Assembly (NCBI GenBank): GCA_900471815.1
Contig: UICE01000008.1
Coordinates: forward strand, 124,001 to 188,000
DNA length: 64,000 nt
Source of the DNA: Hyphomicrobiales bacterium
GTDB taxonomy: Bacteria > Pseudomonadota > Alphaproteobacteria > Rhizobiales > Rhizobiaceae
Direction: 5' to 3'
In this document: in pieces, positions 44,794-52,684 of the stretch
Layout of the letters: every line of letters begins with the position of its first letter
Position numbering within the stretch: the first letter of the stretch is position 1
Translations under genes and position numbers: made by a program
The notes under the pieces: model-generated
What the model was told of the DNA's origin: nothing
Seen by the model: only the letters and a program-made list of their open reading frames with translations
Databases searched by the model: none

Positions 44794-45365
44794 CAGAACA
44801 ACAAGCAAACGCGGCAAAACCCGGATCGGTCGATATCGAGACAGCCCTAGCGCCCAAACAACGCGACAAGCGTTTTGACGGCTATCTTAAAACGGCAGGC
44901 TTCGGGTTGGCCGTGGTCTCCTTCGTGCTGCCATTCGTCATGTATTACGATATTCTGGATGCGCGCCCAAAGCCCGAGGCTTCCGGTATTCAGGTGCGCG
45001 ATCCTCTCAACCGTGCCAACCAGAAGGTTGTACGCGAGACAAGAGGCAAGATTGCTTCAACATCACCCAATTCCAGCGAAGAGCTTGATCCGATGACGAC
45101 AGCTACAACGTCGGAGCTGACAGCTGACAGGTTCGCGAAGATGGAGGATGCCAGCAAACAGCCTTTTCCGGGTAAGCCGCAATTCCTTGTCCGCGAAGTT
45201 GTAGGCGGACTGGTGATGATTGAGGACGAAACAGGATATTGGTTCGTCGAGAAGGGCTCACCACTGCCGGATGGCAGCACATTGGTGGCTATACAGCGCG
45301 GAGCAGCGCCCGGAAGCTGGAATATCAAGACCTCCGACGGGACTGTGATCGACAGGACGTTCTAG
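44790..45365 (+). CDS. Hypothetical flagellar-cluster membrane protein
   Basis: 191 residues, not recognised. A cytoplasmic N-terminus with a charged segment (ALAPKQRDKRFDGYLKTAG), one helix near residues 36-54 (FGLAVVSFVLPFVMYYDIL), and a C-terminal region that includes a beta-rich piece (FLVREVVGGLVMIEDETGYW) ending near WNIKTSDGT. It overlaps the fliI stop by four bases (ATGA), so it is co-translated. A flagellar assembly role, perhaps FliJ- or regulator-like, is inferred from location only. Confidence 0.75.
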   Translation: MTEQQANAAKPGSVDIETALAPKQRDKRFDGYLKTAGFGLAVVSFVLPFVMYYDILDARPKPEASGIQVRDPLNRANQKVVRETRGKIASTSPNSSEELDPMTTATTSELTADRFAKMEDASKQPFPGKPQFLVREVVGGLVMIEDETGYWFVEKGSPLPDGSTLVAIQRGAAPGSWNIKTSDGTVIDRTF

Positions 45366-45390
45366 CCAGATCGACTGAAGCTGACGCTGC

Positions 45391-45407
45391 CGCAAGTCTC
45401 ACGCAAG
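45391..45407 (+). promoter_or_regulatory. Proposed FtcR/Rem operator, flgB operon
   Basis: CGCAAGTCTCACGCAAG: two identical CGCAAG half-sites exactly 11 bp apart, ending 52 bases before flgB. An AT-rich -10-like CATATATTAAG follows at about 45415-45425. Confidence 0.6.
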
Positions 45408-45459
45408 CCTGACCACATATATTAAGAGCGGGTTAATCGGTTCGGCTGCGGGGAAGCAC

Positions 45460-45840
45460 ATGCAAGGAATTCATCTGTTCGATCTGGCGTCACGTCAGGC
45501 CGAGTGGCTGTCAGTAAGGCAGGCAGCGGTTTCAGGAAATGTTGCGAATGCAAATACTCCAGGGTTCAAGGCTCGCGATGTCGAACCATTCCATGACGTC
45601 CTTGCCCAGTCGCAACTGACAATGGCGGCCACCAATCCGAAGCATCTGGAAATCGATGCCTCAGGTATTGCGGCAACCGCCCTGCGCAAGGACGCAGTGA
45701 CCGAACAAAACCACTCCAAGAACACCGTTAACCTCGAAATGGAAATGGTGAAATCCGGCGAGATCAATCGCGAATTCGCGCTCAACACCAGCATCGTCAA
45801 GGCGTTTCACCGCATGATGATGTCATCTGTGAAGGCTTAA
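45460..45840 (+). CDS. flgB: Flagellar basal-body rod protein FlgB
   Basis: 126 residues with the rod signature [20 protein letters not shown] (about residue 21) and the C-terminal [16 protein letters not shown] helix. FlgB begins the proximal rod near the MS-ring. GGGGAAG precedes the ATG. First gene of the operon flgB-flgC-fliE-flgG-flgA-flgI-motE-flgH-fliL-fliP. The upstream 94 bases hold the proposed operator. Confidence 0.96.
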   Translation: MQGIHLFDLASRQAEWLSVRQAAVSGNVANANTPGFKARDVEPFHDVLAQSQLTMAATNPKHLEIDASGIAATALRKDAVTEQNHSKNTVNLEMEMVKSGEINREFALNTSIVKAFHRMMMSSVKA

Positions 45841-45844
45841 GCGC

Positions 45845-46264
45845 ATGAGTGATCCGCTACAGGCCGCCCTTAAAGTCGCAGCATCCGGCCTTTCCGCCCA
45901 GTCAACACGTTTACGCATCGTTTCGGAAAATCTTGCCAATGCGCAATCGACCGGCAAGACAGCCGGCAGCGATCCCTATCGGCGCAAGACGGTTTCCTTC
46001 GCGACCGAGCTTGATCGTACGACCGGCGTCGAAACGGTTAAAATTGCCGAGGTCGGCAAGGATACTTCCGCCTTTGTCGAAGAATATGAGCCAAGTCACC
46101 CGGCGGCAGACAGCCGCGGCTATGTCAAATATCCCAATGTCAGCATGGTCGTTGAAATGGCGGATATGAGAGAAGCCAACCGCTCTTACGAAGCCAATCT
46201 CCAAGTCGTCAAGCAAGCGCGCGAGCTGATTGCCATGACCGTCGATCTTTTAAGGAATTCCTGA
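45845..46264 (+). CDS. flgC: Flagellar basal-body rod protein FlgC
   Basis: 139 residues. [20 protein letters not shown] near the N-terminus is the rod motif, and the C-terminal [20 protein letters not shown] helix ends with [13 protein letters not shown]. Rod subunit exported by the flagellar apparatus. The stop overlaps the fliE start by one base. Confidence 0.96.
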   Translation: MSDPLQAALKVAASGLSAQSTRLRIVSENLANAQSTGKTAGSDPYRRKTVSFATELDRTTGVETVKIAEVGKDTSAFVEEYEPSHPAADSRGYVKYPNVSMVVEMADMREANRSYEANLQVVKQARELIAMTVDLLRNS

Positions 46265-46590
46265 TGATAGACCAGCTTCTCAGCGTTTCTACCCGTAACG
46301 CCCTTTCCAAACTGACCGAGACTGTCAATCAGGGGGCCGCCTCTGCTGCATCGCAAGTTGCCGCACCCGGTCAGCCATCCTTCGATAATGTGCTTTCAGA
46401 ACTCGCCAGCTCCGTGAGCGGCAAGCTGCAAACCGCAGAAGCTGTGTCCATGAAAAGCATGACGGGCGACGTGCCGACCCGCGACGTTGTTAATGCGGTC
46501 ATGGACGCGGAACAATCGCTGCAAACCGCGATCGCCATTCGCGACAAGATCGTGCAGGCCTATCTCGAAATCAGCCGCATGCCGATTTAG
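46264..46590 (+). CDS. fliE: Flagellar hook-basal body protein FliE
   Basis: 108 residues, close to the usual 100-110. The C-terminal part, with [20 protein letters not shown] and ending [12 protein letters not shown], is the FliE hallmark. The N-terminal part is Ala/Ser-rich and low complexity ([14 protein letters not shown]). FliE joins the MS-ring to the rod. Confidence 0.94.
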   Translation: MIDQLLSVSTRNALSKLTETVNQGAASAASQVAAPGQPSFDNVLSELASSVSGKLQTAEAVSMKSMTGDVPTRDVVNAVMDAEQSLQTAIAIRDKIVQAYLEISRMPI

Positions 46591-46607
46591 CTGGATAAGG
46601 AATCCCA

Positions 46608-47396
46608 ATGAAAGCGCTTACTATCGCAGCCACCGGCATGAATGCCCAACAGCTTAATCTGGAAGTCATTGCGAACAATATCGCCAATATCAATACGACC
46701 GGATACAAGCGCGCCAAGGCCGAATTTTCTGATCTCTTGTATCAGGCAGAGCGGACAGCCGGCGTTCCCAATGCTGCCAACCAGAGCATTGTTCCCGAAG
46801 GAGCCATGGTTGGTCTTGGTGTGCAGACAGCTGCGGTGCGCAATCTGCATATACAGGGGCCGCTCAACCAGACCGGAAATCCTTATGATGTCGCGCTGGT
46901 AGGCCGTGGATGGTTCCAGATACAGAACCCTGCAGGCGACACCTTATACAGCCGCGCCGGAGCGTTCAACGTTAACGGGACGGGTCAGCTTGTGACCCTT
47001 GATGGCAATCTCGTTGAACCGAATATCGTTGTTCCTACCGATGCGATTGAGGTCAAGATCACTGAGAGTGGACAAGTGTTCGCTAAAATGGCGGACCAGA
47101 CCCAGCTGGTTAATCTGGGGCAGCTGCAAATCGCAAACTTTGCCAATGAAGCGGGGCTGGAGCCGCTAGGCAACAATCTTTTCCGGCAAACGGATGCCTC
47201 CGGTGATCCCGTTGTGGGTGTTCCGGGTGATCCGGGCTTTGCAACGTTGAAGCAGAATTATCTTGAAAGCTCAAACGTCGATCCGGTGAAGGAGATCACG
47301 GATCTTATCACGGCGCAGCGGGCCTATGAGATGAACTCGAAAGTCATTCAGGCCGCCGACGAAATGGCTTCGGTAGTTTCGAAGAATCTGCGTTGA
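46608..47396 (+). CDS. flgG: Flagellar distal rod protein FlgG
   Basis: 262 residues, the standard length. The N-terminal rod motif is [20 protein letters not shown] (about residue 22), then [40 protein letters not shown], and the C-terminal [20 protein letters not shown]. FlgG forms the distal rod beneath the hook. The flgA reading frame starts just after its stop. Confidence 0.97.
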   Translation: MKALTIAATGMNAQQLNLEVIANNIANINTTGYKRAKAEFSDLLYQAERTAGVPNAANQSIVPEGAMVGLGVQTAAVRNLHIQGPLNQTGNPYDVALVGRGWFQIQNPAGDTLYSRAGAFNVNGTGQLVTLDGNLVEPNIVVPTDAIEVKITESGQVFAKMADQTQLVNLGQLQIANFANEAGLEPLGNNLFRQTDASGDPVVGVPGDPGFATLKQNYLESSNVDPVKEITDLITAQRAYEMNSKVIQAADEMASVVSKNLR

Positions 47397-47404
47397 GGGT
47401 GATG

Positions 47405-47881
47405 ATGATAGCCATTGGAGCGATAAAGAATCTGTTGCGGGCCAGTGCTTTTGCCACGGCCTTCTTTGTGGTGTCGTCGGCCCTGGCCGACCGCATAACT
47501 TTTATCGTCCCATCGCAGATCATCTATCCCGGGCAGGCCATCGGCGGCAACGAGCTGCAAGAAAAGATGTTCACGATCAAGTCCAGCGCGGCGGGAAGTT
47601 ATATCCTGTCCGCCGATCAGCTGATCGGCAAGGTCGCGCGCAAGACCCTCCTTCCGGGAAAACCCATTCTGGTTACAGCCGTGAACGAGCCGGATCTTGT
47701 TCAGCGCGGAGTTTCTGTTCCAATCGTCTACGATACGGGCGCTCTGGTTATCACTGCCAAAGGCATACCAATGGAGGCCGGCCGTTCCGGTGATTTCGTA
47801 AAGGTCCGCAACATTGATAGCGGCATTATTGTAACTGGAACCGTGCTTGCCAATGGAAGCATCCAGGTTGGTATGCAATGA
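47405..47881 (+). CDS. flgA: P-ring assembly chaperone FlgA
   Basis: 158 residues from ATG 47405, chosen because AGGG (47396-47399) is five bases upstream; ATG at 47402 is two bases from it and is possible. A signal peptide (ending SSALA-D) precedes a SAF-like domain: YILSADQLIGKVARKTLLPG, PILVTAVNEPDLVQRGVSV, and a C-terminal GRSGDFVKVRNIDSGIIVTG. FlgA helps FlgI assemble in the periplasm. ATGA overlap with flgI. Confidence 0.92.
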   Translation: MIAIGAIKNLLRASAFATAFFVVSSALADRITFIVPSQIIYPGQAIGGNELQEKMFTIKSSAAGSYILSADQLIGKVARKTLLPGKPILVTAVNEPDLVQRGVSVPIVYDTGALVITAKGIPMEAGRSGDFVKVRNIDSGIIVTGTVLANGSIQVGMQ

Positions 47882-49104
47882 AGCTGCTGCGTGTCCTCAT
47901 AGCATTTGTCGGCTTGATGCTTGCAGCATCACCCGCTGGCTATGCAGCTGAGCCGTCGGCCAATGCCAAGGACTACAAAACGCCTGGGCAAGCGCGGGCA
48001 GCCTTTCAAAAAGAGCTTGATGATGGCCGCTGGGGAGGTGCCTCATCACAGCTTGGCGAGGGTGGAGCAATCGCCCGCTTGAAGGATATCGCCAATATTC
48101 AGGGTGTGCGCGAAAACCAGCTTGTCGGCTATGGTCTTGTCATCGGCTTGAACGGCACGGGTGACAGCTTGCGCAGTGCGCCCTTTACCGAACAGTCCAT
48201 GCGCGCCATGCTGGATAATCTTGGCATTAGCCCACCAGCCGGTGCCTCCCGTACCAAAAACATTGCCGCCGTGATCGTAACGGCCAATCTGCCGCCTTTC
48301 GCTGGGCGTGGTTCGCGGATCGATATTACAGTCTCGTCATTGGGCGATGCGACTTCTCTGGCTGGCGGTACGCTGGTCATGACTCCTTTGGCTGCAGCCG
48401 ATGGCCAGACCTATGCGGTTGCGCAAGGCAATATGATCGTTTCCGGCTTTACGGCCTCGGGCCAAGCGGAAACCATAACACAGGGAGTGCCGACAAGCGG
48501 CCGCATTCCCAATGGCGCGCTGGTGGAAAAGGAAGTCACCGGTAATTTTGGCCATGATGAGCTGATTGTCGAGCTGCGTGAACCCGATTTTACCACCGCG
48601 GTGCGCATTACCGATACGATCAATGCCTTTGCAAAACGCCGCTATAAGCAGGCTGTTGCCAAAGAGCGGGATTCCAAATCGATCCGCCTGCGTAAGCCTG
48701 CCAGCATTTCAGCGACGCGTTTTCTTGCCGAAATTGAGGGGCTTCCGGTCGTCACAGATGAAGTCGCCCGTGTAGTCGTTGACGAGCGGACAGGGACCGT
48801 TGTCATTGGCGAAAAAGTGCGCATCTCCCGCGTTGCGATCAGCCATGGCAGCCTGTCAGTGCGCGTGACTGAACGTCCGACGATTGTGCAGCCCGAACCA
48901 TTTTCGGACGGCGAAACTGCGGTCGAGCCAAATACCGAAATTGATGTAAACCAGACATCGAAAATCGGGGTGCTTGGGGGCACTGATCTGGAAAGCCTTG
49001 TCAAGGGGCTGAACCAGATTGGAGTGAAACCACAGGGTATCATCGCGATTCTGCAAGGCATCAAGACCGCCGGCGCCCTCCATGCCGAACTGGTGGTCCA
49101 ATGA
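47878..49104 (+). CDS. flgI: Flagellar P-ring protein FlgI
   Basis: 408 residues. A signal peptide (AASPAGYA-AE) is followed by RLKDIANIQGVRENQLVGYG and LVIGLNGTGDSLRSAPFTEQ, with MLDNLGISPP; further on RGSRIDITVSSLGDATSLAG and the C-terminal GVKPQGIIAILQGIKTAGAL. FlgI forms the peptidoglycan-associated bushing around the rod. Strong family match over the whole length. An extra segment of about 20 residues (KTPGQARAAFQKELDDGRWG) follows the signal. Confidence 0.97.
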   Translation: MKLLRVLIAFVGLMLAASPAGYAAEPSANAKDYKTPGQARAAFQKELDDGRWGGASSQLGEGGAIARLKDIANIQGVRENQLVGYGLVIGLNGTGDSLRSAPFTEQSMRAMLDNLGISPPAGASRTKNIAAVIVTANLPPFAGRGSRIDITVSSLGDATSLAGGTLVMTPLAAADGQTYAVAQGNMIVSGFTASGQAETITQGVPTSGRIPNGALVEKEVTGNFGHDELIVELREPDFTTAVRITDTINAFAKRRYKQAVAKERDSKSIRLRKPASISATRFLAEIEGLPVVTDEVARVVVDERTGTVVIGEKVRISRVAISHGSLSVRVTERPTIVQPEPFSDGETAVEPNTEIDVNQTSKIGVLGGTDLESLVKGLNQIGVKPQGIIAILQGIKTAGALHAELVVQ

Positions 49105-49625
49105 ACGTGTCGGGCTTTCTCAAAGCATCTGTTGCACCTCTTGCTTTCAGCTTGGCGCTGCTTTTGCCAGCGGCTTACGGCTTTTCCCAGGAAACAGCCA
49201 GAACGCAGGATGATACCGGTCAGGAGATTGACCGGTATTGCTCCAATATCACCGACAAGGCCGCCGATGCTCGTTATGCGATGCAAACACGCGAGCTTCA
49301 GCAATTGCGTGAGGATATAGATAGCCGTATCGAACTTCTCGACGCCAAGCGTCAGGAATATGAAGTCTGGCTGAAACGCCGTGACGAATTTATCGATAAG
49401 GCTGAAGACTCACTTGTCGGCATCATATCCAAGATGCGGCCCGACGCTGCCGCAGCGCAAATGGCACTGCTGGGCGATGAAGCCGCCGCGGCGCTCCTGC
49501 TGAAACTCAACCCACGGGTTTCCAGCGTTATTCTCAACGAGATGCCCCCGGAGAAATCATCCAAGCTGGCGCGGGTGATTGTCGGTTCGCGGGTTGTGAC
49601 GACAAAAGAAAGAACCGCACAATGA
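49101..49625 (+). CDS. motE: MotE, chaperone of MotC (MgtE N-terminal-like)
   Basis: 174 residues. A signal peptide ending near AAYG-FSQ, a helical middle (LQQLREDIDSRIELLDAKRQ) and a C-terminal region IISKMRPDAAAAQMALLGD, then LLKLNPRVSSVILNEMPPEK, which is the MgtE-N-like repeat found in rhizobial MotE. In Sinorhizobium MotE is a periplasmic chaperone that protects MotC; the motC gene lies about 7 kb further on. Overlaps flgI and flgH by four bases each. Confidence 0.9.
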   Translation: MNVSGFLKASVAPLAFSLALLLPAAYGFSQETARTQDDTGQEIDRYCSNITDKAADARYAMQTRELQQLREDIDSRIELLDAKRQEYEVWLKRRDEFIDKAEDSLVGIISKMRPDAAAAQMALLGDEAAAALLLKLNPRVSSVILNEMPPEKSSKLARVIVGSRVVTTKERTAQ

Positions 49626-50335
49626 AAAAAGCGGCAATGCCGATGGCTTTGGCAAGCGTACTTCTGGTTTCAGGCTGTGCAATGAATCCGCGTGATTTTA
49701 ATCGACCGCCGGAGATGACGCCGGTCGGCACGGGCGTGGGACACAATTTTACGGTGAGCGACCCATCAAACTACCCGGTACAGCCTCGTCCGCAGAAATA
49801 CTCGCTGTGGCAGGACAGACAGGCCAGTTTTTTCCGCGATCCGCGCGCCACCAATCCGGGTGATGTGCTGACAGTCGTTATCTCGATTGATGACCGGGCG
49901 AAGCTTGACAACAAGTCTGACCGCTCACGCGTCGCTTCGGGCATTTATGGCGCCAAGGCGGATCTGGGCGGGAGCGGAATCTCGGTAAGCAATATTGGCG
50001 GCAATTTCGATTATGATTCAGATAGCCGCACCAAGGGCGAGGGCAAGATTGAACGATCGGAGAAAATCGATCTGTCGGTTGCTGCAATCGTGACCGACAT
50101 TTTGCCGAACGGAAATCTCATCATTCGCGGATCGCAGGAAATCCGCGTCAACAACGAGCTTCGCGTACTCAATGTGGCCGGTGTTGTAAGGCCGCGTGAC
50201 ATTTCAGGATATAATACGATTTCCTACGAGAAGATTGCAGAAGCGCGCATTTCCTATGGTGGTCGTGGTCGCCAAAGCGAAGTGCAACAGCCGCCATGGG
50301 GCCAGCAGGTCCTTGATGCGGTCTCGCCGATTTAG
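49622..50335 (+). CDS. flgH: Flagellar L-ring lipoprotein FlgH
   Basis: 237 residues. The lipobox LVSGCA is near residue 17-22 (VSGCAMNP), so the protein is lipid-modified at Cys. The family pattern SLWQDRQASFFRDPRATNPG, DVLTVVISIDDRAKLDN, LPNGNLIIRGSQEIRVNNEL, and VVRPRDISGYNTISYEKIA follows. FlgH forms the outer-membrane ring. The C-terminal end WGQQVLDAVSPI is normal. Confidence 0.96.
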   Translation: MKKAAMPMALASVLLVSGCAMNPRDFNRPPEMTPVGTGVGHNFTVSDPSNYPVQPRPQKYSLWQDRQASFFRDPRATNPGDVLTVVISIDDRAKLDNKSDRSRVASGIYGAKADLGGSGISVSNIGGNFDYDSDSRTKGEGKIERSEKIDLSVAAIVTDILPNGNLIIRGSQEIRVNNELRVLNVAGVVRPRDISGYNTISYEKIAEARISYGGRGRQSEVQQPPWGQQVLDAVSPI

Positions 50336-50344
50336 AGACCCACA

Positions 50345-50830
50345 ATGAGCGCTGCCACAGAAGATACCGTTCAGACACGCAAGGCGCCTTCAATGGCTGC
50401 CCTGGCATTTGTCGTAGTCGTGTTGACACTCATTGCCGGTGCGGGAGGCTGGTTTCTTGGTGGTCAACTGGGTCTGGCGGTACCTGTGGCTGCCTCCGGT
50501 GCGGCGGAGAAAAAAACTCCGTCGGTGGAGGCAATGCCCGACGGCAGTGTTGTCGTACTGAAGCCGATCCTCACCAATGTCAAAATCCCTCAGGATGTCT
50601 GGATCAGGCTGGAGGCAGGATTGATTGTCCGGCCGGGAGAAGCAATTTCCGACGAGCTGACAACCGCCGTTTCCGCCGACTTCATGGCCTTCCTTCGCAC
50701 GGTAAACCTGATGCAGCTGCGGGGACCAGCCGGACTGGAATATTTGAGAACTGATCTGCAGGAACGTGCGCGCATGCGGACTGAAGGCAAAGTCGATAAA
50801 GTTTACATCTGGGCGCTGGTGATGGAATGA
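50345..50830 (+). CDS. fliL: Flagellar basal body protein FliL
   Basis: 161 residues. One helix at about 20-40 (LAFVVVVLTLIAGAGGWFLG), then a periplasmic domain with VVVLKPILTNVKIPQDVWIR, and a C-terminus VDKVYIWALVME. FliL associates with stators and reinforces torque. Ten bases after flgH; overlaps fliP by four bases. Confidence 0.92.
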   Translation: MSAATEDTVQTRKAPSMAALAFVVVVLTLIAGAGGWFLGGQLGLAVPVAASGAAEKKTPSVEAMPDGSVVVLKPILTNVKIPQDVWIRLEAGLIVRPGEAISDELTTAVSADFMAFLRTVNLMQLRGPAGLEYLRTDLQERARMRTEGKVDKVYIWALVME

Positions 50831-51576
50831 AAAGACGTTATCTGACGCCGGTGCTTCTGGCCGGGTTATTATTTGGTCTTGGTGGAACGGCCATGGCTCA
50901 ACAAGCGTCTTTGCTTGAAGGATTGATACCGCAAGGCAGTGCATCATCCAGCGGCCAGATCATCCAGATGCTGGCGGCATTGACCGTTCTGTCGATTGCA
51001 CCGGGCATTCTCATCATGGTCACGAGCTTTACCCGGTTTGCCATTGCATTTTCGATGTTGCGGGCCGGGCTTGGATTGCAGACTACGCCCGCCAATCTGG
51101 TAATGATCAGCCTTGCCTTGTTCATGACATTCTATGTGATGGCACCTGTCTTTGACAGAGCCTGGCAAAATGGTGTGCAGCCGCTGGTCAACAACCAGAT
51201 CACTCAGGATGTGGCGATCAATGAAATCACCACGCCGTTTCGCGAATTCATGCTGCGGCAGGTCCGCGACAAGGATTTGCGATTGTTCGAAGACCTGGCC
51301 GACGAATCATTTCGCACACAGGCGAATCAAGTTGTTGACCTGCGTATCCTCGTACCCGCATTCATGATCTCCGAGCTGCGTCGCGGATTTGAAATCGGCT
51401 TTTTGATCGTTCTGCCATTCCTGGTGATTGATCTGATCGTTGCAACGCTTACAATGTCGATGGGTATGATGATGCTGCCGCCAACCGTGCTGTCGCTGCC
51501 GTTCAAGATACTTTTCTTCGTCCTCATCGATGGCTGGAACATCCTTGTTGGCAGTCTTATCCGTTCCTATTCTTAG
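50827..51576 (+). CDS. fliP: Flagellar export protein FliP
   Basis: 249 residues. A cleavable signal peptide (ending AMA-QQA) is followed by QMLAALTVLSIAPGILIMVT, TRFAIAFSMLRAGLGLQTTP, a periplasmic stretch, and the C-terminal helices with PAFMISELRRGFEIGFLIVL and MLPPTVLSLPFKILFFVLID. FliP forms the export gate with FliQ and FliR. Last gene of the flgB operon; no clear terminator follows. Confidence 0.97.
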   Translation: MKRRYLTPVLLAGLLFGLGGTAMAQQASLLEGLIPQGSASSSGQIIQMLAALTVLSIAPGILIMVTSFTRFAIAFSMLRAGLGLQTTPANLVMISLALFMTFYVMAPVFDRAWQNGVQPLVNNQITQDVAINEITTPFREFMLRQVRDKDLRLFEDLADESFRTQANQVVDLRILVPAFMISELRRGFEIGFLIVLPFLVIDLIVATLTMSMGMMMLPPTVLSLPFKILFFVLIDGWNILVGSLIRSYS

Positions 51577-51625
51577 CCGGATACAGGTGCGCTAACCAAC
51601 TTTGAAAAATTAATCATGAACGTTA

Positions 51626-51654
51626 TTGAAACCGTAACATTTTTGGCATACTCA
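51626..51654 (+). promoter_or_regulatory. Possible flagellin promoter
   Basis: TTGAAA (51626-51631) and TACTCA (51649-51654) are 17 bases apart, in the 183-base gap before flagellin. The -10 match is weak. The region lacks the operator found before other flagellar operons. If real, the leader would be about 100 nt. Confidence 0.3.
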
Positions 51655-51706
51655 TCACGCACATAACGGGTTGTCGCAATGACAATAGGCATGATGCCGT
51701 TCCGTT

Positions 51707-51725
51707 ATACCGGTCAGTCCGGTAT
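51707..51725 (+). promoter_or_regulatory. Hairpin in flagellin mRNA leader
   Basis: ATACCGG (51707-51713) and CCGGTAT (51719-51725) are a perfect 7-bp inverted repeat with a 5-base loop, ending 34 bases before the flagellin ATG. A leader structure of this kind could be a target for post-transcriptional control such as by FlbT, whose partner gene flaF is at the right edge. Inferred. Confidence 0.5.
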
Positions 51726-51759
51726 GTCCCAAATAATATCTCATCAGGGACTTCATCCT

Positions 51760-52542
51760 ATGGCTAGCATTCTTACAAACGCGTCAGCAATGACTGCGCT
51801 GCAGACACTTTCCGCAACAAACAAGAACCTTGCAACAACGCAGGACCGTATTGCTACCGGTCAGCGCGTTTCGACAGCTTCCGACAATGCTGCATACTGG
51901 TCAATCGCAACCGGCATGCGCACGCAGAACTCGGCTCTTTCTGCTGTTAAGGACGGTCTTGGTCTTGGTGCTTCCATCGTCGACACTGCCTATACTTCAT
52001 TGACGAAGGCTATCGACCTCGCTCAGAAGATTCAGGCGAAATATGTTGCCAAGGAAACTCCAGGCACAGACGGCGCCATCATTGATGCCGACATTGCCCA
52101 GTTCAAGGCTCAGATCGTTGAAATGGCAAAGGGCGCGACATTCCAGGGCGTTAACCTGCTCAAGACAGGTGGCACAGCCCAGAACATCGTTACCGGTTAC
52201 GAGGCTGGCACTGGCGTAACAACCATTGCTGTTGCTGCATTCGATCTCGAAGCTGCTCTCACAGCCGCTACTACATCGGCAACCGTCGGTACAGCTATCG
52301 ACACGATGAAAGCTGCTGCTGCGGGTCTCGGCTCCGCAAAGACCCGTATCGACACGCAGGTAAGCTTCACCAGCTCGCTGATGGACGCGATTGATCGCGG
52401 CGTAGGCCAGCTCGTTGATGCTGACATGAACGCAGAATCAGCTCGTCTGTCTGCTTTGCAGGTTCAGCAGCAGCTCGGCATTCAGGCACTCTCGATTGCC
52501 AATTCCGGCAACCAGAGCATCCTGTCGCTCTTCCGCGGCTAA
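51760..52542 (+). CDS. fliC: Flagellin
   Basis: 260 residues from ATG 51760 (MASILTNASAMTALQTLSAT), preceded by CAGGGA; a longer open frame from 51679 would add 27 residues of leader. The N-terminal D0/D1 helix (ATTQDRIATGQRVSTASDNA) and the C-terminal helix (ARLSALQVQQQLGIQALSIA...SILSLFRG) are conserved, and the middle is short, so the outer D2/D3 domains are largely absent. This is the compact flagellin of Brucellaceae/rhizobia. It is a single-gene unit with a strong terminator behind it. Confidence 0.96.
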   Translation: MASILTNASAMTALQTLSATNKNLATTQDRIATGQRVSTASDNAAYWSIATGMRTQNSALSAVKDGLGLGASIVDTAYTSLTKAIDLAQKIQAKYVAKETPGTDGAIIDADIAQFKAQIVEMAKGATFQGVNLLKTGGTAQNIVTGYEAGTGVTTIAVAAFDLEAALTAATTSATVGTAIDTMKAAAAGLGSAKTRIDTQVSFTSSLMDAIDRGVGQLVDADMNAESARLSALQVQQQLGIQALSIANSGNQSILSLFRG

Positions 52543-52568
52543 TAAGAACAGTTCTGCAAAACTCAATT

Positions 52569-52599
52569 GGCCACGCTTCGCGCGTGGCCTTTTTGTTTT
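52569..52599 (+). terminator. Intrinsic terminator after flagellin
   Basis: GGCCACGC (52569-52576) pairs perfectly with GCGTGGCC (52582-52589) around a TTCGC loop, followed by TTTTTGTTTT. It lies 26 bases past the flagellin stop. Confidence 0.92.
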
Positions 52600-52624
52600 C
52601 TGGCAATGGCTTTGAGCAACGCCA

Positions 52625-52641
52625 CTCTAACTTCGCGCAAG
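52625..52641 (+). promoter_or_regulatory. Proposed FtcR/Rem operator, fliF operon
   Basis: CTCTAACTTCGCGCAAG; its last 11 bases, CTTCGCGCAAG, are identical to the copy before flgE. It ends 43 bases before the fliF ATG. In Brucella fliF is the reported direct target of FtcR, which supports the assignment. Confidence 0.6.
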
Positions 52642-52684
52642 CTTCAGCATCTATGGTCGGCTCAAGGTGTTGCGGTGGGAATTG

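Noticed and set aside
51664-51680. Possible FtcR-type site before flagellin (TAACGG...CGCAAT)
   Set aside because: Neither half-site matches well enough; I treat flagellin as lacking the element.
51679-51759. N-terminal extension of flagellin from an upstream ATG
   Set aside because: The conserved flagellin start MASILTN and a good ribosome site are at 51760; the upstream part contains the leader hairpin.
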